A stretch of DNA of 64,000 nucleotides, taken from Cladochytrium replicatum. Taxonomy: Eukaryota > Chytridiomycota > Chytridiomycetes > Cladochytriales > Cladochytriaceae. The notes under the pieces are model-generated. The model was not told the DNA's origin and made no database searches. It was given only the letters and a program-made list of their open reading frames with translations. The translations under genes were made by a program, and so were the position numbers. This document shows, one piece after another, positions 44,436 through 55,073 of this stretch (its first letter is position 1; every line of letters begins with the position of its first letter). Location: contig JAHLKD010000097.1 in the NCBI GenBank assembly GCA_025526935.1, positions 124,001 to 188,000 of the forward strand, read 5' to 3'.

Positions 44436-44911
44436 TGTTAAAAACCAAGGGCTTCTCCTGGCAGCGGTAGGGCGTCTTTAGCTGTACTGTAGCTAGCACA
44501 ACAGCTCCAGGTTCCGTCTCTTGGCCCAGTACCTGTTCTCCCAGGTGTGTATATGCCTAATACTCCGACAGGCTGTACACTACACCCAAGCTGGTCAGGC
44601 AACCAGGGAATGCTGTGGTCAAAGACATTGGTCACATCAACTCCTATATTCAAGTGAACAGTGCGTGTGGGCATACCTGTGGTCAAAGACATTGGTCACA
44701 TCAACTCAAAGGACCAAGCCACACCACATTCCCCACTAAATGCCAAGATCACTCCACACAGGACCTGCCAAACATGGATATAAATACATGAAATACAAGT
44801 CCATAAATAAGAATGAAGAGGGATTGACAAAAAAACTCTCAGGTCAAAGAGAAAAAAGACAACCCAAAGGATAACCCATTAGCAAACAGTCTGATATGCT
44901 AGTTTTTAACA
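44436..44911 (-). repeat. Right LTR (5' LTR if the element is on the minus strand)
   Basis: Same 476-bp sequence as 42558-43033. Followed directly by GGGTC, the right target duplication. Confidence 0.88.
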
Positions 44912-46266
44912 GGGTCATTGTACTTCTGATCCCTGCTCATCCATCCCAACTGGGTTGTTGTACTTCCAATCCTCTGCCTATTAGTCCTATCAACATCCAT
45001 GGGTCAAGATTGTTGCATTCCTGTCTTCAAAGGCAACGGAACCGGTCTCGATGACCCAACAATCATAATTTTCAGTGAATGGTTCAATCTTGTCCACTTT
45101 GGCCTTTGTGCAGCCGGTCGCAACTATGATATCGACCTCACCAATTACTTTGATTCAACGAAATTTCCCAAAGACGTTGACCCTTCTCAAGCTTCAGCTG
45201 CCTTGAAGTATGATCTGGAAGACAATACGAAGGAGAAGGAATGGATTGTTGCGATGCCGCAAAGTATGTCAAGTGCAACTCCTTGACCCTGAACTTCCTC
45301 ATGGAACACATTCAACTTCCTGCTCGCAACAAAATTGTTCGATATGATCCTCTTATGACTTGCTTATGATCAACTACTCGCCGTCCCAAATTCGTGATGT
45401 CTTCAAGCAGCGACTTCTCCCTGGGGACTACTTGAACGATTTCCTTCAGACCACAAACGATGCCACCAATCACAAATGATGCCACAAAATTAGCATCTGT
45501 CACAGTCATTGCAGATCAACTCACCATTAACAATCAACTTCTGGCTCTGGTCATTCTCTTGAGTAATGAGCATTGAAGATCCAGCCTACTCTTTGGATGT
45601 GAACACTTTCACTGGCCTACATAGGCTGAAGTAATCCAAGCTCTCTGGGCTTGTGCTACCAAGATTACCACTGAATCAGCAAATTCAGTCCAACAACGTC
45701 ATCCTGGTCAGACATCTGGATCTTCCCCCTCTGCCGTGCCTCCATACTCTCACTGTGTGGCTGCTGGTGGGAATCACGCTGAGCGGGCATTTCATCACAG
45801 GAGTTCTTCATGTCTTTATGTTAATCCGTGTACCCATTGTGGTTGTCATGGTCATGGTGCTTTTATGCTTATACGTTGTCTGGCAGTTACTGCCGCTGCA
45901 AGTTCTAATCCCCCTCCCTCAGTGCCTGCTACAGATGCAGGCACTGCTGTTATTGATACCGATTTGAATACATCTACAATTTATATGTATCCATGTGGTG
46001 TTCAACTTGGCTGTCATCGTTGCCAGGGTTCTTGTGGTTTGGATATATTTAAGTGGAACTGTAACTTTAATTTATCTAATAAGTTGAAATACACTGGTTT
46101 ACACAGATTTTGGTACTCCTCCCGACAACCACCCAGAAAAGGGCATAGTGGGGAATGGAAATTCTGTTGTTTTGGAAGAACGAAACATTTTGTGTAAACA
46201 ACGGTGCATAAAAGTATTTTAGCAAATGATTTGAAGCTGCACAATTTTATTAATTTTAGCTTCACA
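44912..46266. other. Degraded accessory DNA, possible retroelement gag remnant
   Basis: A 95-codon plus frame at 44999-45286 (ends AMPQSMSSATP, with WFNLVHFGLCAAGRNYDIDL and KFPKDVDPSQASAALKYDLE) resembles a gag fragment but is isolated. At about 45736-45960 a frame has cysteine and histidine pairs (CTHCGCHGHGAF) like a zinc-knuckle region in other elements. The repeat copy at 46073-46111 follows. No complete gene. Confidence 0.35.
46073..46111 (+). repeat. Dispersed repeat, copy 2 of 2
   Basis: One substitution from the copy at 42457-42496 over about 39 bases. It lies about 155 bp upstream of the COX11 start. Confidence 0.75.
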
Positions 46267-47058
46267 ATGTGGGGTTTTGGAAAACCTCCAGTGGCTGAGC
46301 TGTTAACAAAAATGACTCTGCTCGATCGCTTTCCGAAACTGCTGAATGCATCTGTCCGCTGTCACTCCCCTGGCCTAGCGCGGTTTCCAAAGTCTGCGAC
46401 GGCATCACGAATGTCTCTCCGCATATCCCGGCGTGGTGTTGCTACAGCCGCACAACCTCCAAATTCGCAGTTCTCCCAACTTACTTACGCACAACGATAT
46501 CGCAAACAAAAATCCGAGAACATCATGACCGTTGTTAACTACACTGCCTCCGTCATCGTCGTATTCATCGGCCTCGCATACGCCGCCGTTCCGCTCTACA
46601 AAATTATTTGCACCCAAACAGGGCTGGATGGAACCCCGCTCACAGCAGCTGGGAGCAAGTACGATCCGAGCACAATGAAGCCTGTACCCGGTGCCAGGAA
46701 GCTTAAGATCAAGTTCGACGCTTCAGTGTCGGATAAGATGCGGTGGCAGTTTACCCCAGTGACGAGGCAGATAAAGGTCGTACCAGGCGAGACAGCCTTA
46801 GCGTTCTACACTGCGAAGAACTCGAGTGCAGAGGATATCGTTGGGATCTCGACGTACTCGGTTGTGCCACCGAAAGCCGCACAGTATTTCAACAAGATCC
46901 AGTGTTTCTGCTTTGAGGAGCAGAAGTTGGAGGCTGGAGAGGAAGTGGATATGCCGGTGTTCTTTTACATCGATCCCGAATTTTTGGAGGATCCTTGGAT
47001 GAGCGATGTGAATGAGATCACCCTTAGTTACACATTCTTCAAATCAAAGGCTCAATAA
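46267..47058 (+). CDS. COX11: Cox11, copper chaperone for cytochrome c oxidase assembly
   Basis: Mitochondrial inner-membrane CtaG/Cox11 protein that delivers copper to the CuB site of Cox1. Single exon, 263 residues from the ATG at 46267 (MWGFGKPPVAELLTKMTLLD); a second in-frame ATG at 46312 is also possible. The basic, Ser/Arg-rich N-terminus (MSLRISRRGVATAAQPPNSQ) fits a mitochondrial presequence. One membrane helix follows (TVVNYTASVIVVFIGLAYAA), then the beta-sandwich with KLKIKFDASVSDKMRWQFTP. The copper motif Cys-Phe-Cys-Phe is in NKIQCFCFEEQKLEAGEEVD. Ends ITLSYTFFKSKAQ. Intact and normal in length. Confidence 0.94.
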   Translation: MWGFGKPPVAELLTKMTLLDRFPKLLNASVRCHSPGLARFPKSATASRMSLRISRRGVATAAQPPNSQFSQLTYAQRYRKQKSENIMTVVNYTASVIVVFIGLAYAAVPLYKIICTQTGLDGTPLTAAGSKYDPSTMKPVPGARKLKIKFDASVSDKMRWQFTPVTRQIKVVPGETALAFYTAKNSSAEDIVGISTYSVVPPKAAQYFNKIQCFCFEEQKLEAGEEVDMPVFFYIDPEFLEDPWMSDVNEITLSYTFFKSKAQ

Positions 47059-48118
47059 AGTCGTGGCTGACTTAAACATCTTCCCCTTCACCGCATCTCT
47101 GCAGCTTTACACCAGAAGCATAAAGCGATACCGTTCGCCGCTCAACAGCCATGTGTAGTGGCTAAACCGCTTGTGTTTCATTTTAAAGAATTTGGGACCT
47201 CTCATAGATTCGTGTCGCGAATCTCCTCAGGAAGCTCGATCAATTCAGTTGTCGGTGCAGATACAATTTCGCAAATGCATTATTGGTCGGATGGTCCCAT
47301 CAAGAATGTATTCCCACACTCTTCTTTGTTGTATACGAAGAACTGTTCAAGGATAGATAGTGTACATGGTTCTAGCGCATGTATATATATGTAATTTCGA
47401 GCTGATATCACTCGGGAGCAGCACTGAAACCTTGAAGGCAATCGCACATGGTGACCGTTTAAGTGGCCGAGTAATCGGATAAAATCGAGCAATTTGATGC
47501 TTGTCATTTAATATAAATGTCTGTTCAAATTCTTGTTTTGCTTATCCCACGAGCGATCGTTCTGTCGTGCAAAACTGTGAACATAAAACAGCTTAGCTGA
47601 CAAATGTTCGCTCGAGGACTAACTTGAACAGCTCGAGACCATCACTATTGAGGTTAAATATAATGAGATTCAGTGATAGGAGAAGTCTAATGATTTGAAA
47701 GAATATTGGGGGGAGTGACAGGTGTGCAAGGAACACCTTTGACCAACTTTCCCATGAGCGTGGTGTTGAGGTTAGGTGGAAATCTGATACGTGAGGTGGT
47801 GGAACTAGCCTCTCCCGAACTGTCATGCCAAAGCTCAGATTTCAACAACACCATCCCACCAACTCTTTTACCACCATGTGTTAGCCAATGAGTTCCGTAT
47901 TGTGGCAACAAAATTTACATGTTTGCTCATGGTTTGATATATCGCCCATTTTCCCGGTCGGTATGCAGGCGAGCAGGTTCGACACTTCGATCTTCACTGT
48001 ACCTACTGGGCTTAAGAATGATTGTAACGGTATTCCACTAAGCAAGAAGGAAGTCTGATCAATGGGATTTGCAAAATGTATTCAAGAATAGATGTCGAAG
48101 AGGCTCCACAGAGCAATT
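47059..48118. other. Intergenic, no gene seen
   Basis: About 1 kb between COX11 and the NFU1 relic; short frames only, nothing recognised. Confidence 0.4.
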
Positions 48119-48925
48119 TCAGTTACGCAATTCGGACTGCGAGAGCTTCGATTCCAACCTGGAAAGCTCCTTCTGGCTTGCTGCGTACAGTTCATCCAGA
48201 ACCTACAAATATGAAAAGCGAAATTAGCAATCAATCAAATCATTTTCGTGCGAAATGATTACCTGCTCAACACCTTCAACTTCAGGAATGTAGTGCTGGA
48301 AACAGAAAAAATAAATGACGGTTCAAGGTTGAACTCACTTCAACTCACCATTAGCATGTTTTCAATTCCCGTCTTCAGCGTAACTACACACGAGTCACAC
48401 GTCCTGCACGATCCCTTCAGCTTCAACAACACGATTCTATTCTCGTAACCTTATACTCCACACATCCCCATCTTCCTAAATCGTCGGCCTGATCCTCGTG
48501 TGTCCAACAATTCCGTAATCATCGCCACGGTTTCCGAGTACTCAGGCAGTATCGTCGTGTCGCTCTGCACTGCCCTCGAGTTCCTTGGCGACTGGGTTCC
48601 CAGATGCGAAAAAGTCCATGATGGAAGCGTAGATATCGGGTTTCATGCGCTGCCACGTCGCATCGGTGTTCTTCGTGACGGCGACAAAGCCGGGGCTGAA
48701 CATGATTGAGCGGACGCCGGCGATGTGAAAGAGGCATTTAGCGAGTGGAGAGGTAATGGAGTCCCATGTAGTTGTGAATTAGAGAGTCTGGTTTTCGGAG
48801 AGTCGGCGTCGCAGGTGGACTCAGTTTGGATAAAACATGGACCGAACTGGAGAGCAGATGAAAAATTAGGAGCGAGCGAAGCAGTGGAAGGAAGGTGCGA
48901 TCGATTTGCGCCGACATTCTCCGGG
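48119..48925 (-). pseudogene. NFU1-like iron-sulfur scaffold, decayed
   Basis: NFU1 passes [4Fe-4S] clusters to mitochondrial proteins. The minus strand shows the colinear gene with several lesions. MFIQTEST is interrupted by a one-base insertion near 48829. PLAKCLFHIAGVRSIMFSPG, FVAVTKNTDATWQRMKPDIY and ASIMDFFASGNPVAKELEG lie in one frame, but HDDT is followed by a one-base shift before PEYSETVAMITELLDTRIRP. The glutamine in TIQEDGGDV is a TAG stop, and small deletions follow. [20 protein letters not shown] and [10 protein letters not shown] keep the CxxC motif, then an intron, HYIPEVEGVEQ, an intron, and VLDELYAASQKELSRLESKL to the stop at 48119. Clear pseudogene, still easy to read. Confidence 0.85.
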
Positions 48926-49121
48926 ATCAAAGGATTTCTGAGAATGGAAGTTTTCTTGCTGGCGAGTGTATATTAACAATGAAATTTGATGTCACATTTG
49001 CTTATTTCTCGTTCGGTTTTAACTTGAAAAGTAATGAACGCATGATTGTTCACAAGAATTGGGGAGAAAAATAAGGGAATTTTACAAGATCAAAAAAGCC
49101 CATCGGAGAAATAGCGAATCA

Positions 49122-50016
49122 TCAAACGAGCCCTTCATAAAGTGAAAGTGCATTAATCACAGACGGATCTTTCTTCGATCCTTCTCTGAACTCCTCCATC
49201 GTTAGCTTGCCATCTTGATCCTATGCATATAAGGTCAGCGGCGGCCTTACAAGGGGATGGATTATCGCACCAGGTCCATAACATCGAAGATCTGTAGAGA
49301 GGAGAGTTATAAAGGTCGATCAACTTAGTTTGGCGATAAATTGTGGAACACCAACCTTTTGGACTCTCTTCTCTGGGGTATCTTCATCTTCTGGTAACTT
49401 GACCATAGTTCCGACCATGCGGTAAATAGCTTGAACTATTGCCAGCATCTCGTTTCGAGAAATGTATCCGTCATTGTCAATGTCATACAGCTGGAATGCC
49501 CCTGGAAAATAGTCCCGAGACATAAACCATATAATCGTTAGTCTCTGCTCCTCTTGACAAAGACGCATTCTTACAGACGAGCTTTTCTTCCAGTCGACCT
49601 CGACTAGTAACACTCAGAGCACATATGAACTCCTTAAAATCGATCGTGCCGTTTTTATTTCCGTCGAACACGTTGAATACAAAGTCTGCGAAATGAGAAG
49701 AATCTCCGAAAGGGAAAAACTGCTTATATATTTTCTGGAATTCCGCTTTGTCCAGTAGTCGGGAAGGGCAGTCACGAACGAATCCTTTGTACCTCCAGCA
49801 GTTCATAAAACCAACAGCAAAGCGAGAGGACTGGATGAGATTTGGTAGTGTTTATACAGATACTCTATACCACGACTGTAGCTCTTTCTTGTCGACTAGA
49901 GCGAGTGAGTTCAGACATGTGCGTTGTTGTTGAACTAGCTAGCCGAACTTACAGTATGTGCAGCGCTCAAGCTCAGAGAGCTGTTCTGATGTCAACTTGG
50001 AATTTGCTTTTCCCAT
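49122..50016 (-). CDS. NCS1: Neuronal calcium sensor 1 / frequenin (Ncs1)
   Basis: N-myristoylated EF-hand calcium sensor; the yeast homologue Frq1 activates the phosphatidylinositol 4-kinase Pik1. ATG at 50016 gives [20 protein letters not shown] with the Gly2 myristoylation site. After an intron comes [20 protein letters not shown] (spliced inside SW-YKG), then [40 protein letters not shown] (EF2), [33 protein letters not shown] (EF3), [20 protein letters not shown] and [20 protein letters not shown] (EF4), ending ALSLYEGLV. The degenerate EF1 with CPS is normal for the family. About 190 residues, six or so exons. It faces Swd1 across about 90 bp, so the promoters are shared or adjacent. 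Confidence 0.93.
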
Positions 50017-50106
50017 GTCACGACACTAGATGTGGATGCGGGCCGTATTGTCCTGCTGGTGTGTGAGTTGTGTTTCGCTTTACCGCAGCACGCGTTCGAC
50101 AACTTG

Positions 50107-51994
50107 ATGAATCTTTCACTTCTCGGTAGGCAGGGCCCATTTCTCTCCGTCTGGGGCTAGCTCTAAACTTCGTTCTTCAAGACCCTTTCCATCAGGATGT
50201 CCCCGAAATCGTCGACGGATACCTCTTCGATGTGAACGGCGAGCCGGAAGAGCCTTCACACCCAACAGCACACTGGTTCACCAATCCCACTTTCAACCGC
50301 ACGGGAACGCTTCTAGCCGCCGGATGCTTTGATGGACGATGCGTCATATGGGACTTTGAGACCCGCGGGCTTGCAAAGATTCTACAAGGACATGTGGAGC
50401 CTGTAACAGCTGTGAGGTGGTTGGCCAAAAGGTTGTCTTGTGGAATCGCATAACTGAACTCGTAGTGGATTTAATTTATCTCAGTTGGACACGGCAGGGT
50501 CGGCACCTTCTGACAGCGTCGAGGGACTGGAATTGCATATTTTGGGATTTGAAGTATGGGATGAAGGAGCGTGTCATACGGTTCTCTTCACCCATTAACA
50601 GCGCGGAGATGCATCCGAGAGACAAGTATGCGTCATTAAGTAGAATGGCTCTTCATTATTTGACCTGGCAAGTTACCCAGCTCGCTCTTCGTTGCATGTC
50701 CAGTCTACTCTTCTCCTGTACTAGTCCGAATGGATACCAATGCAGTGATTCGGACGGAACTTCCATGCCTCGAAGGTAATCCAGGTTTACATCCAGTCAG
50801 GTTTGATCATGAGGGAGCAACATTTACTGAGCATTTCTGATTTTATTCACTAGCACCAACATTTGTTTTTCAAAGGATGGTGACCGAATCTATGTTGGAA
50901 CACACAAAGGCTTCATTAACGTGTTTGATGTTTCAACAGCACAAGTGAGACAACCGCGATTTACATATCACCGCCATCTGATCCCTTTATCTCAGATGAT
51001 CATAAGTGTCAAGACTCCAGCTGGGATCAAGCAAATACGAATAAGTCCCACCGGCAGGTTAGACTACAAACCCTCCCTCATGCGCTGTCTCGTTCAATTA
51101 TGTTACTCAGGGAACTCCTAGTCAATTGCGCTGACCGCGTGATCCGAACATACATCATCAAATCAGACACTTTGGAGCTCGACATGAAGTTTCAGGACAT
51201 CGTCGATCCCCGACATTGGACCAGCTGCATTTTTAGCGCAGATGCGGAGTATGTTATAGGGGCTCCCGCGCAGAAACATGTACATAAGATCTACATTTGG
51301 GATAAAGGAGAAGGACGGCTGGTGAAGATGCTTGAAGGGCCAAGAGCAAGAGAAGGCCTTGCAGATCTCGTCGTAAGTTTAAACAACCACTCAACTGTTC
51401 ACGGGGGTCTAAACTCGCTTGTTATCTGGTAGTGGCATCCGGTTCGGCCCATCATTTGTTCAATATCCAGATTCGGCACGGTATTCATATGGACTGTGCA
51501 TTACCAAGAAAATTGGTCGGCGTTCGCGCCAGGTATGCGCTGAAGTCAAAATGCTTCGGCGAACCATCACTGATTTGCGATAAACAGATTACGAAAATCT
51601 TGAGGAGAACATAGAATACATAGAACGCGAGGATGAGTTTGACTGGGTAGATTGTACATCTCGCATTTCTCATTCTATTCTGATCCATGTACAGAAACCA
51701 GAAAACGTGAAGAAACGTCGGATTGCGGACGAAGACGAGGCTGTAGATATTATCAACGTGGATCGTCTGCCGGCAGACGATGACATGAGTGACGGGGACA
51801 GCATGTTTTTCTTACCGGTGCGGCCCGAGCCAGATCTGGAGAACGTATATCTAGCGGAAAGGGGTGGAGCAATGCCGCCAACGCCGGCTGATCAACTCAA
51901 GGAGGTGACTACGAGGGATTCAGATGTTGGGATGGATATTGAGGAGGAGTACTTGCCGACGTCGGTACCCGCGCAAAAAAAGCGGAGGTTGTAA
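50107..51994 (+). CDS. SWD1: Swd1/RBBP5 subunit of COMPASS (Set1 H3K4 methyltransferase)
   Basis: WD40 subunit of the Set1/COMPASS complex, which binds nucleosomal DNA and the methyltransferase. ATG at 50107 opens MNLSLL, spliced to [22 protein letters not shown] repeats follow: [20 protein letters not shown] then [79 protein letters not shown]; an exon pair with [20 protein letters not shown]; and [20 protein letters not shown]. Next is the RBBP5 signature NWSAFAP, then [19 protein letters not shown]. The tail is acidic with a basic end (PAQKKRRL, likely nuclear localisation). About ten exons; splices checked by eye restore frame. Intact. Confidence 0.87.
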
Positions 51995-52138
51995 ACGGGG
52001 AACCCTTTTTCGTTCCAATTGACATTACTTGCGGTTCATTTGGTTTGGAATTGTGCACTGCACGTACGAGACGATACAGAAATGGTTTTAGCCTTGCTTA
52101 TGACAAATTGGCAGCTCCGCTGATTACGAAAAATATTG

Positions 52139-53340
52139 GCAGCTGAACAAAATGTCCGCAAAATTTCTTCTGGCAAGATACATGTTGGTAAACGAGGACG
52201 GGATGGCAGGGTATTTGTCATTGCCAACGAACAAGGACATCGCACAATCCCTGCATTCGTTGCCTTCAATGATCAAGGACGGCTCTTCGGTGAAGCTGCA
52301 ACAGAACAGGCGCATGTCAACCCATCCAACACCATCTTACATGGTGCGTCACTTTAGCCGACGACGGTTCATGGACAAGGATGCGCATTGCGTAGACCGA
52401 TCACCATTTTCGATAATCTCCAGTGGGGAACGTCGACCTGCGGTTCCAACCAGACATATTGTGCGGAGGAAATTGTTGCGATGATGCTCAGAAACCTGAA
52501 AGGAAAGGCTGAAGCGTATTTGGGACAAAATGCTTTTACTGACCAAGGAGGCTGTTTGGTGGAGCTTCAAAATGACTGTGTTGCCGAAATTGGTGGCTGG
52601 TGTAATGTTATTGTGGCTAACTTTGTTTAGTCTCCATGCGAAACGTCTTTTGGCTTGTCTTGATCTTTATTTGGCTTGCTATTTTATCTTTGTTTGAAGT
52701 TCGGATCGATTGAATGTTTTCCCGGTGTTTAGTTATAAAAGGGCAAGTGGGTGTTGTGATATATATCATCACAAACAGAGCATATCACTACTCCCACGAG
52801 CCCCAATCAAATTGCTATCGCTCGTCCACTTCCACAGAGCGAACCCTTCTTCTTCGAAATTTTCGGCATCAAACTCCTGATACGTCCACCATATGACACG
52901 AAGGGAATGCAGAGAGAAGTGGAAGGTCTCATTTTTTCGAAAACACTCACCCACTGTTGGTTCGAGAAACTCAGCAGTCAATCTGAGTCGGCACGAGATC
53001 CACGATGTTGTTCTGACAGGTGGTTCCACACGAATATCAAAGTGGTCCGGCTAGTGTAGGACTGTTTTGGTGCGAAAAAGTCCGCCCGAAGAAGCCCGTC
53101 GTATTGGAGCTTCACTGCAAGAAGCATTTCACACAAATCGAATATCGGAAGGGTTTGTCAGGGACGACTCTTTGCTTGAGAAGATTCGTGAAGAATACGC
53201 GGTAAATCAATCATCGGATAAGAAACAACTGCCCCAAAGTGAGAGCAAATCGTTTGTGCGTAGTCAACCATGTGTGAAAACAGACTGGGGCTTTTTGAGA
53301 AGGAGCTTCACACCAACACGGAGGGCAGGCAAGCGTTAAG
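52139..53340 (+). pseudogene. Broken HSP70-family chaperone
   Basis: Fragments in HSP70 order. First GRDGRVFVIANEQGHRTIPA then FVAFNDQGRLFGEAATEQAH and VNPSNTI, the N-terminal ATPase start. Then FDNLQWG, then EEIVAMMLRNLKGKAEAYLG and QNAFTDQGGCLVELQND; the tail is unlike the usual AVITVPAYFND. After about 300 bp of scrambled sequence comes RHEIHDVVLTGGSTRISKWS (the VLVGGSTRIP block) and SPPEEARRIGASLQEAFH (the PDEAVAYGAA block). The region between, the first phosphate loop and the whole substrate domain are missing or unreadable, and stops occur in all frames. Confidence 0.78.
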
Positions 53341-53656
53341 CGATGATCTCGGTTGTAAGAAGATGTCCAGTCTTGATTTTATGTATCTTATGAGTTATAT
53401 AGTTATTAAAGCTATATCGAAGAACAACTCTTCGCTTATGTCGAATCGATTGTCATTTCTTTCTGGAATCAATTAACAATCACATTGACCCTCAGGGTGA
53501 ATCCTGCGGTGTGGCACAATGCTGCGGCTTGTAAAATATGATTGGTTGGCATAAATGCAGCGCTCGTGGTTTTAAAGAGCGGGTGTCCCCGTCCTGCCCG
53601 CACCAGAAGCTGCATCACCTTTCTCCGCACCAGACACTTTCTGAAGTTAACTCCTC
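53341..53656. other. Intergenic; promoter side of the BIM1-like gene
   Basis: About 300 bp with no gene recognised; upstream region of the gene at 53657. Confidence 0.35.
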
Positions 53657-54452
53657 ATGCATTTCTCGACTTTTAATGTACTCCTGGCGTGCCTCGTCGC
53701 ATCTGCCAGTTTCGCCAATGCTCATTTCACAATGACTGTGTAAGTATTTGAGTTTGTTGAGAATTATACCAAGTTGTTCTTACTCAAGTTCGAATCCATT
53801 CAAGACCTACCCCTCGTGGTGGATCCCATGACACCATGGGTAACCTCCCTTGTGGTGGATACAACACTCCCTCCACCACATTCAACTCCCTCACCAACAA
53901 TAGTGAGTACATCGAACCAACATTCGCGATATTTGGCTCGTTAATAAATGCTCTTTATATTCGCAGAGTTCACCGTGACTTGGACCAATGAGGACCCCGA
54001 CAAGCCCGCATGGCAAGTGAACGGATACTTCGGTTCGGCCGGTGCCACTGGTGCCGCTGCCACTTTCCCCGTGTCCCTTTACAACGGCACAGCTACGGCC
54101 GCGACTTCAACCGCAACGATCGACTTGTCGAACGTTACACAAGCGAAGGGTGCCAAGTACTTCACCATGCAGCTTATTGTCATTGGTAAATGAACTGAGG
54201 TCGATGTTCTGATAGTTTAAGCTCAATCCTTAGTATTTAGGTGACGAGGTGTTCTACGGGTGTGCGGACTTCCAGCTTTCCAGCTCTACCACGAACGGCA
54301 CCACTCCGAGCGGAACAAGCACCGCCAAGTCATCCTCTACCGCGACTGGTGCTGCAACTCCGGGTGTATCGTCGTCCACCGGAATGTGGACCGCCGCTTC
54401 TGCTGCTGTTGGATTAGTTACCCTATTGTTCGCTGCAGGTTTTGCTCTCTAA
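53657..54452 (+). CDS. BIM1-like (X325) secreted copper-binding protein, GPI-anchored
   Basis: Member of the BIM1/X325 family, LPMO-fold proteins that bind copper at an N-terminal histidine brace; fungal Bim1 helps copper uptake. Exons 53657-53739, 53805-53902, 53967-54185 and 54241-54452. Signal peptide MHFSTFNVLLACLVASASFA, cut after NA so that mature His1 begins HFTMTVPTPRGGSHDTMGNL. This is followed by PCGGYNTPSTTFNSLTNNKF, where family members have the conserved proline-cysteine-glycine-glycine. The core has WTNEDPDKPAWQVNGYFG and SNVTQAKGAKYFTMQLIVIG, with CADFQLS as the second cysteine region. Then a Ser/Thr-rich linker and a hydrophobic tail (SAAVGLVTLLFAAGFAL), the GPI signal. About 203 residues. 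The exact histidine/aspartate ligand set beyond His1 was not verified. Confidence 0.82.
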
Positions 54453-55073
54453 AAGGAATCTTTTTTGCTGTATGGGTGGTGCGGTTGGTTCATTTGAGTT
54501 AATTGGATTTCACTTTGTCTATACTTTCGGATACCTTGCGGAGAAGAACATGGTAATCCCCTTAATTGAAAGACCATCAGAAAGGTGCAATATACACACT
54601 CAACAGATATATAAAAAACGCCAAGAAAATACCTGTTCTGAATCAGCCAGCGAAGTAAAAAGTAAACAAATGAACGCAGTTACCAACCACTCGGTTTGAA
54701 ATAAACAAATTATGACGCATTCTTTTTTAAATTTCACCCAATCACCCGTTTGGAGGTGTTCAAACAACAACAAACTCACAGACAGCTCACTAAGAAAAGG
54801 AGCCTTGCCTTATCGTGCTGTCGCTTTGTTTGGCCAAGTGAACGTCAACAGTGCAAATCAATAGAACCGCCCAGCCTAAGCGCTCTGCGTTCTTGAACCT
54901 GCACACCAACTATCCCTATCAGAACTTTTCGGCTTCAAGCCATAACCATCCCACCACAATTATTCGTCACTGTATCAGATCTCTGGGTAAGAGACCGTTA
55001 TTCACTTATCAAGGTCCCGCTGACCGTTTTCTTCAATTGGTAAGTTTGACATCCTGCAGCTTCCAACCTATAA
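54453..55073. other. Intergenic, promoter of the coiled-coil gene
   Basis: About 600 bp without a recognised gene. Contains the 3' end region of the BIM1-like gene and the upstream region of the gene at 55074. Confidence 0.4.

Larger units (their letters stand above)
42558..44911 (-). mobile_element. Young LTR retrotransposon, non-autonomous, 2354 bp
   Basis: Two LTRs of exactly 476 bp (42558-43033 and 44436-44911) that read the same wherever compared, each TGTTAAAAAC...GTTTTTAACA, enclose 1402 bp. GGGTC occurs directly outside both ends (42553-42557 and 44912-44916), a perfect 5-bp target duplication. On the minus strand, just inside the right LTR, the sequence reads TGGTGGTTTCATCCAGG, a possible tRNA primer site. 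Just before the left LTR it reads GAGGCGGCATC, a possible polypurine tract, so minus is the likely coding strand. The internal region is too short for gag-pol and shows no reverse transcriptase, integrase or protease motif; it must be mobilised in trans. LTR identity implies recent insertion. Confidence 0.85.

Noticed and set aside
42558-44911. Composite DNA transposon made of two terminal-inverted-repeat elements
   Set aside because: Direct orientation of both copies, TG...CA ends and a 5-bp duplication fit an LTR retrotransposon better.
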